DNA of 64,000 nucleotides from Prevotella sp. (GCA_017538105.1 JAFYJN010000058.1:1-64000), one strand, 5' to 3'; positions 52,765 to 61,634 are shown, counted from the first letter of the stretch. Notes: generated by a model from the sequence alone, not told the origin. Translations and numbers: made by a program.

Positions 52765-52869
52765 AAAGTTATGAAGGTGTTTTGTCCTTCAATAAAAGAC
52801 TATTTACTTATTACGCTTTAGGCTAATTATCTGTTACATCCTATTGTGGCACTGCTGAATGAAATTAAA

Positions 52870-52877
52870 TATCTTTG
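52870..52877 (+). promoter_or_regulatory. -7 box TATCTTTG for the four-gene exported set
   Basis: TATCTTTGCAA lies 54 bases before ATG 52931. No other good box is seen down to 55053, so the four following genes may be one transcript. Confidence 0.55.
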
Positions 52878-52930
52878 CAAAAATTACCATTCTTTCACAA
52901 ATAGTGGAAGTGGAATAAAATAAATATATC

Positions 52931-53452
52931 ATGACTATGAAAAAGTATGTTTTAACATTGAGCCTATTGCTAATGTGTGTGTCTGCTTTTGCTGGTTCGG
53001 TGAAAGTGACTAAAGGGAAGACTTCTGGATTTAAAGAGAATGCGAATGCTTCTATTTCTTTTCAATGGGATGGCGCAAAGTGGGATAGAGGAGAACCATT
53101 GCAACAGCATTGGGGTAATGATTATGAAAGGTTGAAACAAGTAGGTGAAAGTTCCTTTATACAAGGCTTTAATGAGAAGAGTAAAAAACTGATGATAGAA
53201 GAGGCTGAAGGACAATATCGTATGGTTGTTAAAATAGTCAGTCTGGATAGCTTTTTCAGTGTTATGAGTTTTGTTCCTGGACATAAGCATAAGGTTGATG
53301 CGATAATTACTATATATGAGGTTTCAACCGATTCTCTTATTTGCGAAATAAAGACTGATGAGTTTGAGGGCGGTCGTGATTTTAGTTATGATGACAGTTA
53401 TGCTGAATGTATGGGTGATTTGGGAAAGAAAATTTCTAAAATGATTAAATAA
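52931..53452 (+). CDS. Secreted protein of unknown function
   Basis: The 173-residue protein has a signal peptide (MTMKKYVLTLSLLLMCVSAF, cut near AFAG). The body contains ASISFQWDGAKWDRG, YERLKQVGESSFIQGFNEKS and a C-terminal YAECMGDLGKKISKMIK helix. I know similar Bacteroidota hypothetical proteins with the GExSFIxGFNE motif but no function. It opens a set of four exported proteins. Confidence 0.75.
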   Translation: MTMKKYVLTLSLLLMCVSAFAGSVKVTKGKTSGFKENANASISFQWDGAKWDRGEPLQQHWGNDYERLKQVGESSFIQGFNEKSKKLMIEEAEGQYRMVVKIVSLDSFFSVMSFVPGHKHKVDAIITIYEVSTDSLICEIKTDEFEGGRDFSYDDSYAECMGDLGKKISKMIK

Positions 53453-53482
53453 ACCAACGAAAAAACTAAATAGCAAAAAGAG

Positions 53483-54460
53483 ATGGAAAAACGAATAACA
53501 CTAATTCTTTTAACTATACTTTTGCCATTGATGACTTTGGCACAAGTCGATTACTCTGTAGTGTATGTTAATCAAGAGTCAGGTACAACCTTTACCCAAA
53601 TCACTTCTGAAAATGATTATGTTTGTATGCCAGAAGTGAGAAGGTCGGGAGGAGGTGTCATATGGCTGACTAATCGTATTATTGATGTGTCGAAAGATGG
53701 GAAACAGATTGCATATCTATCGGCGCGAAATAATACGACAAACATCTTTATTAAAGATTTAGACAAGCAGGGAGGCTCCGTGCAACGTACGAACCGGCAG
53801 GCAATACTCGATTTTTCCTATTCTCCTGACGGTCAATATATATGCTTCTCTGAAATGAGCGGTTCATTCAACCAAATTTTCCAGACAAGTGCCACGACAG
53901 GGTATGTTTGCAGGCAGATTACAAGCAATAATGCTGACTATTCTCCAGTTTATTCCAACGATATGAAGAATATCTTCTTTGCTCGTCAGGAGAACAAAGG
54001 TATTAGTATTTGGAGCTATGACATCGCCAACAATTTCCTTTCCAACTATACCAAAGGCATGAACCCCTGTCCTTTGAAATCGGGTAGTTCCCTTCTATGT
54101 GCAAGAACGAATAACGAGGGTAGGGGAGAAATATGGCGCGTTAATTATTCCACTGGTGTTGAAGAGTGCATTTTGGCCGACCCCAAACGTAGCTTCACCA
54201 CACCTTCGCTTTCGCCTGATGGAGAATGGATTCTTTTTGTTGGCAGTAGCTTTATTCCCAGAGGCAAAGACTCCTATGCTAATACCGACATTTATGCCTG
54301 TCGTACTGACGGCTCTCAACTTATGCAGCTCACCTACCATGCCGCAGATGATCTTAGCCCTGTATGGAGCAAGGATGGTAACTGGATATATTTCATATCA
54401 CAACGTGGCAGTGCTGAGGGCGTGGCTAACATCTGGCGCATGAATTTCGTACACCAATAA
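53483..54460 (+). CDS. TolB-like WD40/PD40 beta-propeller protein
   Basis: The 325-residue protein has a signal peptide (MEKRITLILLTILLPLMTLA) and repeated PD40 motifs: DVSKDGKQIAYLSAR, FSYSPDGQYICFSE, SLSPDGEWILFVGS, PVWSKDGNWIYFISQRG. This gives a six-bladed propeller as in TolB, but the N-terminal TolB domain is missing, so it is not the Tol-Pal component. Such propellers often bind other envelope proteins or peptides. Confidence 0.8.
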   Translation: MEKRITLILLTILLPLMTLAQVDYSVVYVNQESGTTFTQITSENDYVCMPEVRRSGGGVIWLTNRIIDVSKDGKQIAYLSARNNTTNIFIKDLDKQGGSVQRTNRQAILDFSYSPDGQYICFSEMSGSFNQIFQTSATTGYVCRQITSNNADYSPVYSNDMKNIFFARQENKGISIWSYDIANNFLSNYTKGMNPCPLKSGSSLLCARTNNEGRGEIWRVNYSTGVEECILADPKRSFTTPSLSPDGEWILFVGSSFIPRGKDSYANTDIYACRTDGSQLMQLTYHAADDLSPVWSKDGNWIYFISQRGSAEGVANIWRMNFVHQ

Positions 54461-54495
54461 TTTTTCTCATTTTAAACCTTTAAAAACATAAGATT

Positions 54496-55029
54496 ATGAA
54501 AAATGTTAAGATGTTATTAACCGCTGCATTGTTGGCGGTGGCTATGAGTGCTTCGGCACAGTTTACTAACGCTTCTTCCCGTTCGAATGGATTCAGTGGG
54601 GGACCTGTTCCTGGGTACAAAGGATTCTTTGAAGCTGGATATACCGTAGGTTTAGGTGATTATGGCTTTGACCGAATCGCGATAGCTTCAACCACTCATG
54701 GTTATCAAATCAATCCAAATATCTTTGTAGGTGGTGGTATTGCTGTAAATTATTTTTCTGACGGTGAAGCCTGGAACCTTCCAATATTTGGAAATTTCCG
54801 TTATACCTTTTTAGATAATAAAATTAGTCCTTTTATTGATGCCAAAGTAGGTTATGCCATTTTAGATGTAGATGGTTTCTACTTTAACCCTTCTGTTGGT
54901 TGTCGTTTTGGCCTAAGTGACACTTTTGCTCTAACAGCAAGTATGGGTTATGAGGTGTTAAGTGCTGATTATGGTTATGCTCGCAAAAACTGTGGTGGCT
55001 TGACTTTCCGTGCAGGAATCGAGTTCTGA
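54496..55029 (+). CDS. Small outer-membrane beta-barrel protein
   Basis: The 177-residue protein has a signal peptide (MKNVKMLLTAALLAVAMSAS, ending AQF) and alternating strands (YKGFFEAGYTVGLGDYGFDR, NPNIFVGGGIAVNYF, KISPFIDAKVGYAIL, GLTFRAGIEF with terminal Phe), as in eight-stranded OmpX/OmpA-like barrels. The function is unknown. It lies between the propeller and a lipoprotein, each with short spacers. Confidence 0.8.
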   Translation: MKNVKMLLTAALLAVAMSASAQFTNASSRSNGFSGGPVPGYKGFFEAGYTVGLGDYGFDRIAIASTTHGYQINPNIFVGGGIAVNYFSDGEAWNLPIFGNFRYTFLDNKISPFIDAKVGYAILDVDGFYFNPSVGCRFGLSDTFALTASMGYEVLSADYGYARKNCGGLTFRAGIEF

Positions 55030-55052
55030 ACAGTATAGAGCCCCCAAAATCT

Positions 55053-55637
55053 ATGAAAATAAATATGTATGTACTGATGGTCATGTATTTGGCCATCAGT
55101 ATAATGTCATTTACATCCTGTGGTGATGACGATGACGGCTTTTGGCTGAAAGGAGCAAAAGTCAATGGACAAATCACGGCAGAGGAGGAAGGAGAAACAA
55201 CTACTTACTACGCTTATGATGAAGCGAATTGGCATACTGGATATTCGAAGGATTTATGCCATTGGAGTCCTAATGGTGCTACATTCTTAGCATATTTGAG
55301 TGAAGAAGTTCCTTCTGAAGTAACAAAGTTTGATGATTGTCTTATTTATGACAAAGATATATATTGGCAGTTTTATACAACTGGCGAGGTAAAACAAGGT
55401 ACAGAAATCCAAACAGCAGGGATATTCTGGCATGCACTATTCCATCCTTCAAATTATTGTTGTGATGATGATTACCATATAAAAGGTAAAGTAATTGTTA
55501 AATCAATAAAAAATGATAGGATAACATTACAATTTAAAAATTTCAGATTTCGAAGAGAGACAGAATTCCGTATGGGTAATAGCTCCTATCAAGATGTAAC
55601 GGTTAATGGAGAAATCACCTATACTCTTGAGGATTAG
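55053..55637 (+). CDS. Lipoprotein of unknown function
   Basis: The 194-residue protein has a lipobox with an acidic tether (SIMSFTSCGDDDDGFW, Cys 25), the usual sign of surface display in Bacteroidota. The mature part is rich in aromatic residues and beta-like (HWSPNGATFLAYLSEEVPSE, GIFWHALFHPSNYCCDDDYH) with a Cys pair. I do not recognise a family. It ends the exported gene set. Confidence 0.7.
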   Translation: MKINMYVLMVMYLAISIMSFTSCGDDDDGFWLKGAKVNGQITAEEEGETTTYYAYDEANWHTGYSKDLCHWSPNGATFLAYLSEEVPSEVTKFDDCLIYDKDIYWQFYTTGEVKQGTEIQTAGIFWHALFHPSNYCCDDDYHIKGKVIVKSIKNDRITLQFKNFRFRRETEFRMGNSSYQDVTVNGEITYTLED

Positions 55638-55731
55638 CTTTCTTTTGGCTTGACAATGTGTTGGTTTGTCAAGATCAAATATAAGACTATGAAAACAAGC
55701 CTATTGTCTTCCCTCCCCTCTCAAATACCTA

Positions 55732-55763
55732 CAATCGGCTCCACTATTTAGTGGAATCGATTG
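55732..55763 (+). terminator. Hairpin after the exported gene set
   Basis: A stem CAATCG..TCCACTA / TAGTGGA..CGATTG, with a symmetric 2-base internal loop, lies 95 bases past the last stop and is followed by TTATTG. A second 8-bp hairpin (CTTGACAA / TTGTCAAG, 55649-55673) lies closer to the stop. Either could end the transcript. Confidence 0.6.
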
Positions 55764-55849
55764 TTATTGTTGGACACATTCAATAGTCCAAGGACGTTAC
55801 GCTCATCATTCATAACCAACTTTCATCCCCTCACTATTCAGCCTCCCCC

Positions 55850-55894
55850 TCACCGCTCGGTCTCCCCTCCCTTGGGGAGGGGCAGGGGGTGGGT
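55850..55894. repeat. 45-bp CCCCTCCC/GGGAGGGG repeat, copy A
   Basis: The segment from TCACCGCTCGGTCTCCCCTC through GGGGGTGGGT recurs almost unchanged at 58341-58385, on the other side of the ResB/CcsA gene. The copies differ at one base (A or C after GGGGC). Confidence 0.85.
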
Positions 55895-55895
55895 T

Positions 55896-58175
55896 CTACG
55901 CATACGAGTGCATGCCGCCCAAAAGATAGTTTACTCCGAAATAGGTCATCAAGATGCTGAGGAAGGCCAGCACCATATACAGGTGGAAAACCGTTGGTCG
56001 ACGGAAGACGGGCAGGGAGCGTTCATGCAACACTACTGCATAGACCATGAAGGTGATGAGAGCCCACGTTTCTTTGGCGTCCCAACTCCAATATTGTCCC
56101 CAACTGACATTCGCCCAGATGGCACCGATGAAGATACCCAGTCCCAGGGCGGTCATGGCGGGATACAGGAATAGTTTGCTCAATAGGGCCAACGATGCCA
56201 ACTGCTCGTTTCTGCTCTCTTTGTGTTTGTTCAGCAGCCGCAGTGCCATGGCCGTCAATCCACAGATGAAGGTGAGCGACAGCAGGGCATACGACATCAT
56301 GATGATGCTTACGTGGATGCTCAGCAAGGGCGACTGCAACACAGGCATGAGGTGGGCGATTTGCGGGTCCATGTCGCTGATGTGCGCCACCAACAGGAAG
56401 AATCCCGCCAACAGGAACCCGAAGGTGAGCACGATGTGGAACCGACGATAGGCCACCAACACCGCCAAGAGGATGAGCCACGACATCAACAACATCGTCT
56501 CATAGCCATTGCCCATGGGCACGGTGCCACGGATAATCCAACGCAATGCCAAACAAAGTGTCAAAGCCAGGAAACAGAGCACCATTACCATTACACAAAG
56601 CCGAAGGAATAGTTTCCCTCTCTTCCCCCCTCCCTTCAGGGGTTCTCCCTTATCCCCTCCCTTGGGGAGGGGTAGAGGGTGGGTATTTCTTACCATCCTT
56701 CGCATGAAATAGCCCAATGTCAGGAACCCCATCGTCAGGCACACCATAAAGAGTATGGTGGCGAAGGGGATGTAGTTGTAGAGTCGCTCGGCGCAGATTT
56801 TCGTGTTACAGGGCACGCTCTGCCCACCACTCATACGCTGGTATTCACCCACTTTGTCGAAATATTGGCTTACACGGCTTTCGTGGCCGTCCAACACGTC
56901 TTGGTACAGCCGTCCGAACACCTCGGTGATGTATTTCTTGTGTTCGCTCTCCACAGTGTCGGGGATGCTGTCGGTGGGGGCGTACCAATGGGTGCCGTGC
57001 TCGTCGGTGTAGGGAAAAAGTTTCAGCAACACCCCTTGGCGCAGTTCCATGATGAGCATCAGTTTGTCGTCCAGTTGTCGGGCTTGCTTGTGCAGGGCAT
57101 CATCTATCCCATAGTACGACTCGTTCACCAACGGTCCGAGTTTATAGCCTTGCGTCGAGTCGAACAGACTATTCAGGCTCAACGGACTGTCCATGCCCAA
57201 CCTATGCAGTAATTCGCCGCCTTTCACCTTCAGCATCGGTTCATCGCTCCAGCGTTCACCATAAAAAATCCAGCCTGCGAGCACCTGTTCGGCACTCAGT
57301 CCCCGGTAATTTCTCTTGCCGCACAGTTTCTTCGTGAAGTCGATGGCGAAGGTCTGCAGCGGACAGATACGGTCGTTGTAGTTCACCAACAACCGTCCCA
57401 TTTTGTCGGCCAACTCACGGTTGAGCGTGGGGGGCGTGTCTTTTGTTTCGCCATAAACGCTGTTCAGGGGTAACAATGCCAATGCCAAGAAGAAGGTACC
57501 TTTCTTGAGCAGTGGGTCGCGTAACAGCCGTCGGTAGGCTCCCTTGGGGTCAATCAGCATAAACAGCAACGAGAAGAAGAGTAGGGCGTAACCTATATAG
57601 GTCGTTGGTATGCCCCAGGGGTCGCTGTTCACCGCGAACACACTGCCACGGCCGTCCATGTCGTAAGAATTCTGGTATAACCGTATCCCACCATGTGAGA
57701 GGACACTGTTCATGGAGATGGTATGTGTCTCCTCACGGTCACCGTCTTTCACGGTCACTCTCGACACATAGTCCATGGCACTGGCCGTGCCTTCGTGGTA
57801 TTGTATTTCAAAAGAGTCCAGTCGAAGGGTAAAGGGCAAAGTTCGCATTTTCATCTCCGTGTCGGCATATTGCGCACTCCCTTCACCCTGACGCAGGTGA
57901 AGCATACCCCGACGGGCGGTGAGATGGGTGAGCAACGCTCCCACGAGGATGACAACAAAGGAAGCATGGAGCAGTAACGGCGACCAGCGGCGCATCCGCC
58001 GGCGGATAATCCAGGCTATGCCAAAAGCAGTGAGTAAGCCCCACAGCATGGTGAACCACCACGAACCATAGATGTGGGTTCCCACGAAGGCGGTGCCTTT
58101 CGACTGTTCCACGATGGTGGCCGTGGCCATCACCATCAACAGCAGGATATAGACGAATCCCAACGCTTTCTTCAT
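55896..58175 (-). CDS. Fused ResB-CcsA cytochrome c maturation protein with repeat insert
   Basis: The 759-residue membrane protein joins a ResB/CcsB-like N-terminal half (GTAFVGTHIYGSWWFTMLWG, TARRGMLHLRQGEGS) and a CcsA-like C-terminal half with the haem-handling motif WGQYWSWDAKETWALITFMV. System II synthases move haem across the membrane and attach it to CXXCH motifs. ATG 58175 is chosen because AAGGA precedes it; ATG 58199 is possible. Residues NTHPLPLPKGGDKGEPLKGG (near the junction) are encoded by the intergenic CCCCTCCC/GGGGAGGGG repeat at 56627-56683, an in-frame insertion. The neighbouring di-haem protein is a likely client. Confidence 0.9.
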   Translation of the reverse strand: MKKALGFVYILLLMVMATATIVEQSKGTAFVGTHIYGSWWFTMLWGLLTAFGIAWIIRRRMRRWSPLLLHASFVVILVGALLTHLTARRGMLHLRQGEGSAQYADTEMKMRTLPFTLRLDSFEIQYHEGTASAMDYVSRVTVKDGDREETHTISMNSVLSHGGIRLYQNSYDMDGRGSVFAVNSDPWGIPTTYIGYALLFFSLLFMLIDPKGAYRRLLRDPLLKKGTFFLALALLPLNSVYGETKDTPPTLNRELADKMGRLLVNYNDRICPLQTFAIDFTKKLCGKRNYRGLSAEQVLAGWIFYGERWSDEPMLKVKGGELLHRLGMDSPLSLNSLFDSTQGYKLGPLVNESYYGIDDALHKQARQLDDKLMLIMELRQGVLLKLFPYTDEHGTHWYAPTDSIPDTVESEHKKYITEVFGRLYQDVLDGHESRVSQYFDKVGEYQRMSGGQSVPCNTKICAERLYNYIPFATILFMVCLTMGFLTLGYFMRRMVRNTHPLPLPKGGDKGEPLKGGGKRGKLFLRLCVMVMVLCFLALTLCLALRWIIRGTVPMGNGYETMLLMSWLILLAVLVAYRRFHIVLTFGFLLAGFFLLVAHISDMDPQIAHLMPVLQSPLLSIHVSIIMMSYALLSLTFICGLTAMALRLLNKHKESRNEQLASLALLSKLFLYPAMTALGLGIFIGAIWANVSWGQYWSWDAKETWALITFMVYAVVLHERSLPVFRRPTVFHLYMVLAFLSILMTYFGVNYLLGGMHSYA
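56627..56683. repeat. CCCCTCCC/GGGGAGGGG repeat inserted inside the coding region
   Basis: The palindrome CCCCTCCCTTGGGGAGGGG and its AGGGTGGGT tail match intergenic copies at 55850 and 58341. Here it is in frame within the ResB/CcsA gene, with a second degenerate palindrome (56627-56642) beside it. Confidence 0.85.
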
Positions 58176-58240
58176 GTCATGTCCTTGTTGTGTTATCATA
58201 ACGTAAGCACCACGGCTTTTCGTATGTGTAAAGAGGAAAA

Positions 58241-58385
58241 ACCCATCCCATCCCTCCCAAAAGTGAAAACCCACCCCATCCCTCCCAAAGGGAGGGTGCT
58301 CGACACTGAACACCCTCCCTTCACCTCTTGGATCCTCCCTTCACCGCTCGGTCTCCCCTCCCTTGGGGAGGGGCCGGGGGTGGGT
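58241..58385. repeat. Cluster of CCCTCCC/GGGAGGG elements, including copy B
   Basis: Between the di-haem gene stop and the ResB/CcsA start there are at least three drifted elements, ending with the 45-bp copy B (58341-58385). Together they fill the 213-base spacer. Confidence 0.8.
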
Positions 58386-58388
58386 ATC

Positions 58389-60104
58389 CTATATCGATCT
58401 CAGAAATTTCACCACGGCGTCGCGGTCGGCCTTGGGTAGATAGAAGAACCGTTCCGTGCTGGCATAGGCATCGCTCTTCTTGCTGTAGGCATGCCACATG
58501 ATGGCTTCTATCTCATTGCGGGCGCGGCAGTCGTGCAGACGGTCGTCGGCACCGGTGTTCACCATCGACAGCCCACGACCCCACAAGGGTGTTGTCCTGC
58601 ACCAACTGCCGTGGATGCCGTTCTTCATGTACAGCCGGTGTTGCAGCATGTCGGTGTAGGGGTAGATCACCTGCTTGGGATAGGTGGGCATCGACAGGTT
58701 GTTCGAGGTGACGATGGCGGGTGCCCAGTAGTCGTCATTGCCTGTGGTCCATTTCGGACGGTGACAGGTGGCGCAACCAATCTGCATGAACACTTCCTTG
58801 CCGCGCTGTACTTCGGCGTCGTTCAGGTCACGGGCGCGGGGAACGGCCAGACCGCGGTGCCATACCATATACTGCCAGAAATTCTTGTCGCTCATCTCAG
58901 GACTGAAATTGTGGTAGGGGTTGTCGAACTGGTTGGTCTTCGGCGACAGTAAGGCCCTCACAGCTTCGGCGATGCCGGCATCGGTACCGTCATAGTAATA
59001 AGGCGACGAGGGGTCGGCCTTGATGGCGGCTATCACATCGGGATTTTCCGACATGGCCTGTGCCCATGCGTCGGTGGTGTAGAGGTAGGGCCGGTCGCTG
59101 CGGCTCACGTTGGGGATGTTCCACATGGCGTTGGCACCCGCTCCGTCTTGCAGAGAGGCACGTGTCATGGCGTAGGTGAATCGCTTGATTTTCTTCGTGC
59201 CGTCGGCCAGGGTGTACCATGCTCCGGCAGCCCAGTCGTTGGCTCCCTTGTCCCAGAAATTGGGATTCAGTTCCACATACGGAGCCTCGGCCATATATTG
59301 TTTTTTCAGTGAGTCTTCCGGGATGGCATCGAGAAGCCCCGTGCCATACAGACCGATGGTGCTCTCCAGGCGGAAAGCCAGGTTCGACGGTTTTGGGTTG
59401 GTGTTGAAGGCGGCGATGTCGATGGACAGTTCGGGGTAGATCAACTCGTAGGCCTCGCCGTCGGGGAACTGCATGGGCAGACCGCTCTCCATGGCGGTCA
59501 CCGTCTCCCAACTTAGGTGTATGCCTCCCTCGTCGATGGGTGGCAGGAACGGACTGATGGCACGTGTCTGCGGCATACCTGTTACTTCCGAGATGTACGG
59601 ACCGTCATCGCTGTTGTCGCCGTCAACGGGGTGATAAACCACCAGCAGGTAACCATTGCCTCGGATATCAGCATTGTAACTGCTCACGCGCTTGCCGTGG
59701 CCATAGCCGGGATGGCAGTGGATGCACGATGTGCGCACATAGGCGGGGCCCAGACCACCGAAATCGGCAGTGCTGGTCTGGGTGAAGTCATGCTCGAACA
59801 GCAGTTCGCCTTTCTTGAAGGCATTGAAAAGGTCGGCGCGGGTAACGGCTTCGGTCTCCACCTCGTAACTGTGGGCGGCGGTGCTCTCCGTAGTGCCCAA
59901 CTCACCGCCGGGATACCACTCTTCGGCCTTGAAGCCTTTTGTGGCCTTACCTACATAGCGGTAGTCGGCCTCGTCAGTGGTGCTGATTTCGCCCGTTTCG
60001 GGATTCGTGGGGTCGTTGATGTCATCCTTGTCATCGCATCCAGTCAGGGAAAATACACCTAACAGGCAGAGCATCAATGTTTTGGATGATAGATTCTTTT
60101 TCAT
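58389..60104 (-). CDS. Di-haem oxidoreductase-type lipoprotein
   Basis: The 571-residue protein has a lipobox (FSLTGCDDKDD, Cys 23) and two haem-binding sites, CIHCH (127-131, within VRTSCIHCHPGYGHGK) and CATCH in IGCATCHRPKW (near residue 445). This matches the DHOR/thiol-oxidoreductase-like family that accompanies imelysin-type proteins in bacterial iron uptake loci. It is likely an outer-face or periplasmic electron carrier. Its haems would be attached by the ResB/CcsA protein encoded next. A perfect 13-bp hairpin precedes it. Confidence 0.88.
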   Translation of the reverse strand: MKKNLSSKTLMLCLLGVFSLTGCDDKDDINDPTNPETGEISTTDEADYRYVGKATKGFKAEEWYPGGELGTTESTAAHSYEVETEAVTRADLFNAFKKGELLFEHDFTQTSTADFGGLGPAYVRTSCIHCHPGYGHGKRVSSYNADIRGNGYLLVVYHPVDGDNSDDGPYISEVTGMPQTRAISPFLPPIDEGGIHLSWETVTAMESGLPMQFPDGEAYELIYPELSIDIAAFNTNPKPSNLAFRLESTIGLYGTGLLDAIPEDSLKKQYMAEAPYVELNPNFWDKGANDWAAGAWYTLADGTKKIKRFTYAMTRASLQDGAGANAMWNIPNVSRSDRPYLYTTDAWAQAMSENPDVIAAIKADPSSPYYYDGTDAGIAEAVRALLSPKTNQFDNPYHNFSPEMSDKNFWQYMVWHRGLAVPRARDLNDAEVQRGKEVFMQIGCATCHRPKWTTGNDDYWAPAIVTSNNLSMPTYPKQVIYPYTDMLQHRLYMKNGIHGSWCRTTPLWGRGLSMVNTGADDRLHDCRARNEIEAIMWHAYSKKSDAYASTERFFYLPKADRDAVVKFLRSI

Positions 60105-60142
60105 AAATAGTTGTGTTTGTTATTTCCTTTTCTTGAACGGCT

Positions 60143-60174
60143 GAAGTTGTGCCATCGAATCATGGCACAACTTC
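60143..60174 (-). promoter_or_regulatory. 13-bp hairpin between the imelysin and di-haem genes
   Basis: GAAGTTGTGCCAT / ATGGCACAACTTC are perfect arms around a 6-base loop, midway in the 100-base gap. No U-tract follows on the minus strand, so it may set the mRNA ratio of the two genes by protecting or pausing rather than terminating. Confidence 0.6.
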
Positions 60175-60204
60175 ACGCAATATTACCGAAATGGGTGATT
60201 ATAT

Positions 60205-61545
60205 TCAGTCAGCTTTCAATACGGTGTTGATGGTACTGTTAAGCGCATCATCCAGTTCGCCGATGGCATCCATGGCTGCTCCAACGCAGGTGGCTCCAGG
60301 ATTCTCAACAAATGCTTTGCCGCTGTTCAGACAGGCATCGAGCGAGGCGATGGCGGCATTCAGTTTGTTGTTCAGTGTACCGGCCAGACTGGGATAGTTG
60401 TCCGACAGGTAAGCCATGATGCTGTTCTTTGACCATGTCGAGGCATTGGCATCGGTGTTGCCATAGAGCGTGAACTTGATGCTCAATATGTTGCCCTTGA
60501 AGTCGGTGAATGAGTTGTGACTGTAGGGCGACTCGATGTAGTTGGGGTCGTCTTCCTCCTGCTCATCGTCTTCGCCCTCATGATAGGTGGGCGACGAACT
60601 GGTGGCGGCACGGTAGGCCTGACCCATCTTCTGGTCGGCCACCTCGGCGCAGATGTTCGAGCATCCACCTACGAAAAGCTCTTCCAACACTTTCCACCAA
60701 CTGCCGTATGAACTGCTGGAGGTGGTGCGGGCGAGGTTCTCCCCATAGCTCAATCCGTTCTTGGCCACAGTGGTCTTGAACTCATCGGCGTTCTCTTGCT
60801 TGCATTCGTTGATGCGTGCGATATGCGCAGCCTTGGCTTTGCTGCCCAGCCACGACACTTCCAACTGGAAGCACTTGTCGCGCAGGTCACCGGCCACGGC
60901 AGTGGCGAAAAACACCTCCTCCAAACCAGTGACGGACAGTCCCTTGAAGTTCTCGTCATCTTCGGTGGCGTCGTTGTTGAAGATGTCCACGTTGCGGTTT
61001 TTGCCGTTGCGGAAAAAGATGAACTCAATGCCGTGGAAACCGAGGTTCTCCGGTGTGAGGTTGCCTGCCGTACGTGCCCAGGTAATACCGTCTGTGCCGT
61101 CGAGACGGGCAATCTTAGCGTTGTCTTTCAGGTCACCGGCCAGCACGGGCAGGTCGAGGGGCCATGTGTCGATGTGCGGGTCGATGTCAAAGTCGCTGGC
61201 GGCTCCAAAGAGAAACGCTTCGCTCTTCTCCCACCAGTCGCGGGCACTCTTGTGGTCGGCGCAGATGGCATCGATTTCCGACTGTGTGGCCTTGCTGCCG
61301 CTCTTTAGCTTTACCTTTAATGCGGCGATATTGTCGTATAGGTCTTCAGCCTTGTTGGCCAGGTTGCTGTAGATGGGATATACCACATCGTCAAGATACG
61401 ACTCCGTGACGGCCTTCAGTTGGTCGGTGGTGACGTTGCCACCGCCACCCCCATTGTCATCATCGTCATCACCACAGGATGTAACCCCCATTGAGAGGGT
61501 TACTGTTGCTGCAAAAAGCAGCGCATACTTGAAAATCTTTTTCAT
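60205..61545 (-). CDS. Imelysin-family (M75-like) lipoprotein
   Basis: The 446-residue protein has a lipobox and acidic tether (SMGVTSCGDDDDDNGGGGG, Cys 24) and the imelysin signature GFHGIE (169-174, GxHxxE) in a helical body of about 400 residues. Imelysin-like proteins bind iron or other metals and assist uptake, as EfeO and IrpA do; peptidase activity is doubtful for most. The context with a porin and a di-haem protein supports a metal acquisition role. Confidence 0.88.
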   Translation of the reverse strand: MKKIFKYALLFAATVTLSMGVTSCGDDDDDNGGGGGNVTTDQLKAVTESYLDDVVYPIYSNLANKAEDLYDNIAALKVKLKSGSKATQSEIDAICADHKSARDWWEKSEAFLFGAASDFDIDPHIDTWPLDLPVLAGDLKDNAKIARLDGTDGITWARTAGNLTPENLGFHGIEFIFFRNGKNRNVDIFNNDATEDDENFKGLSVTGLEEVFFATAVAGDLRDKCFQLEVSWLGSKAKAAHIARINECKQENADEFKTTVAKNGLSYGENLARTTSSSSYGSWWKVLEELFVGGCSNICAEVADQKMGQAYRAATSSSPTYHEGEDDEQEEDDPNYIESPYSHNSFTDFKGNILSIKFTLYGNTDANASTWSKNSIMAYLSDNYPSLAGTLNNKLNAAIASLDACLNSGKAFVENPGATCVGAAMDAIGELDDALNSTINTVLKAD

Positions 61546-61597
61546 TGTCTTTTATTGCGTTAATTAATTATATTTAAAAAAACATCCCTCATCGTTC

Positions 61598-61634
61598 CTC
61601 TTTCACCTCACACCCCTCACCTCTCACCTCTCAA
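61598..61634. repeat. GTGAGAGG word array between porin and imelysin genes
   Basis: On the minus strand the spacer starts with TGAGAGGTGAGAGGTGAGGG right after the porin stop, the same word as at 10961-11007. Confidence 0.7.

Noticed and set aside
53483..54460. True TolB of the Tol-Pal system
   Set aside because: The N-terminal TolB domain and the tolQRA/pal neighbours are missing; only the propeller is present.
58176..58313. 46-residue N-terminal extension of ResB/CcsA
   Set aside because: It is encoded by the intergenic repeat cluster and lies before a clear AAGGA site and ATG 58175.
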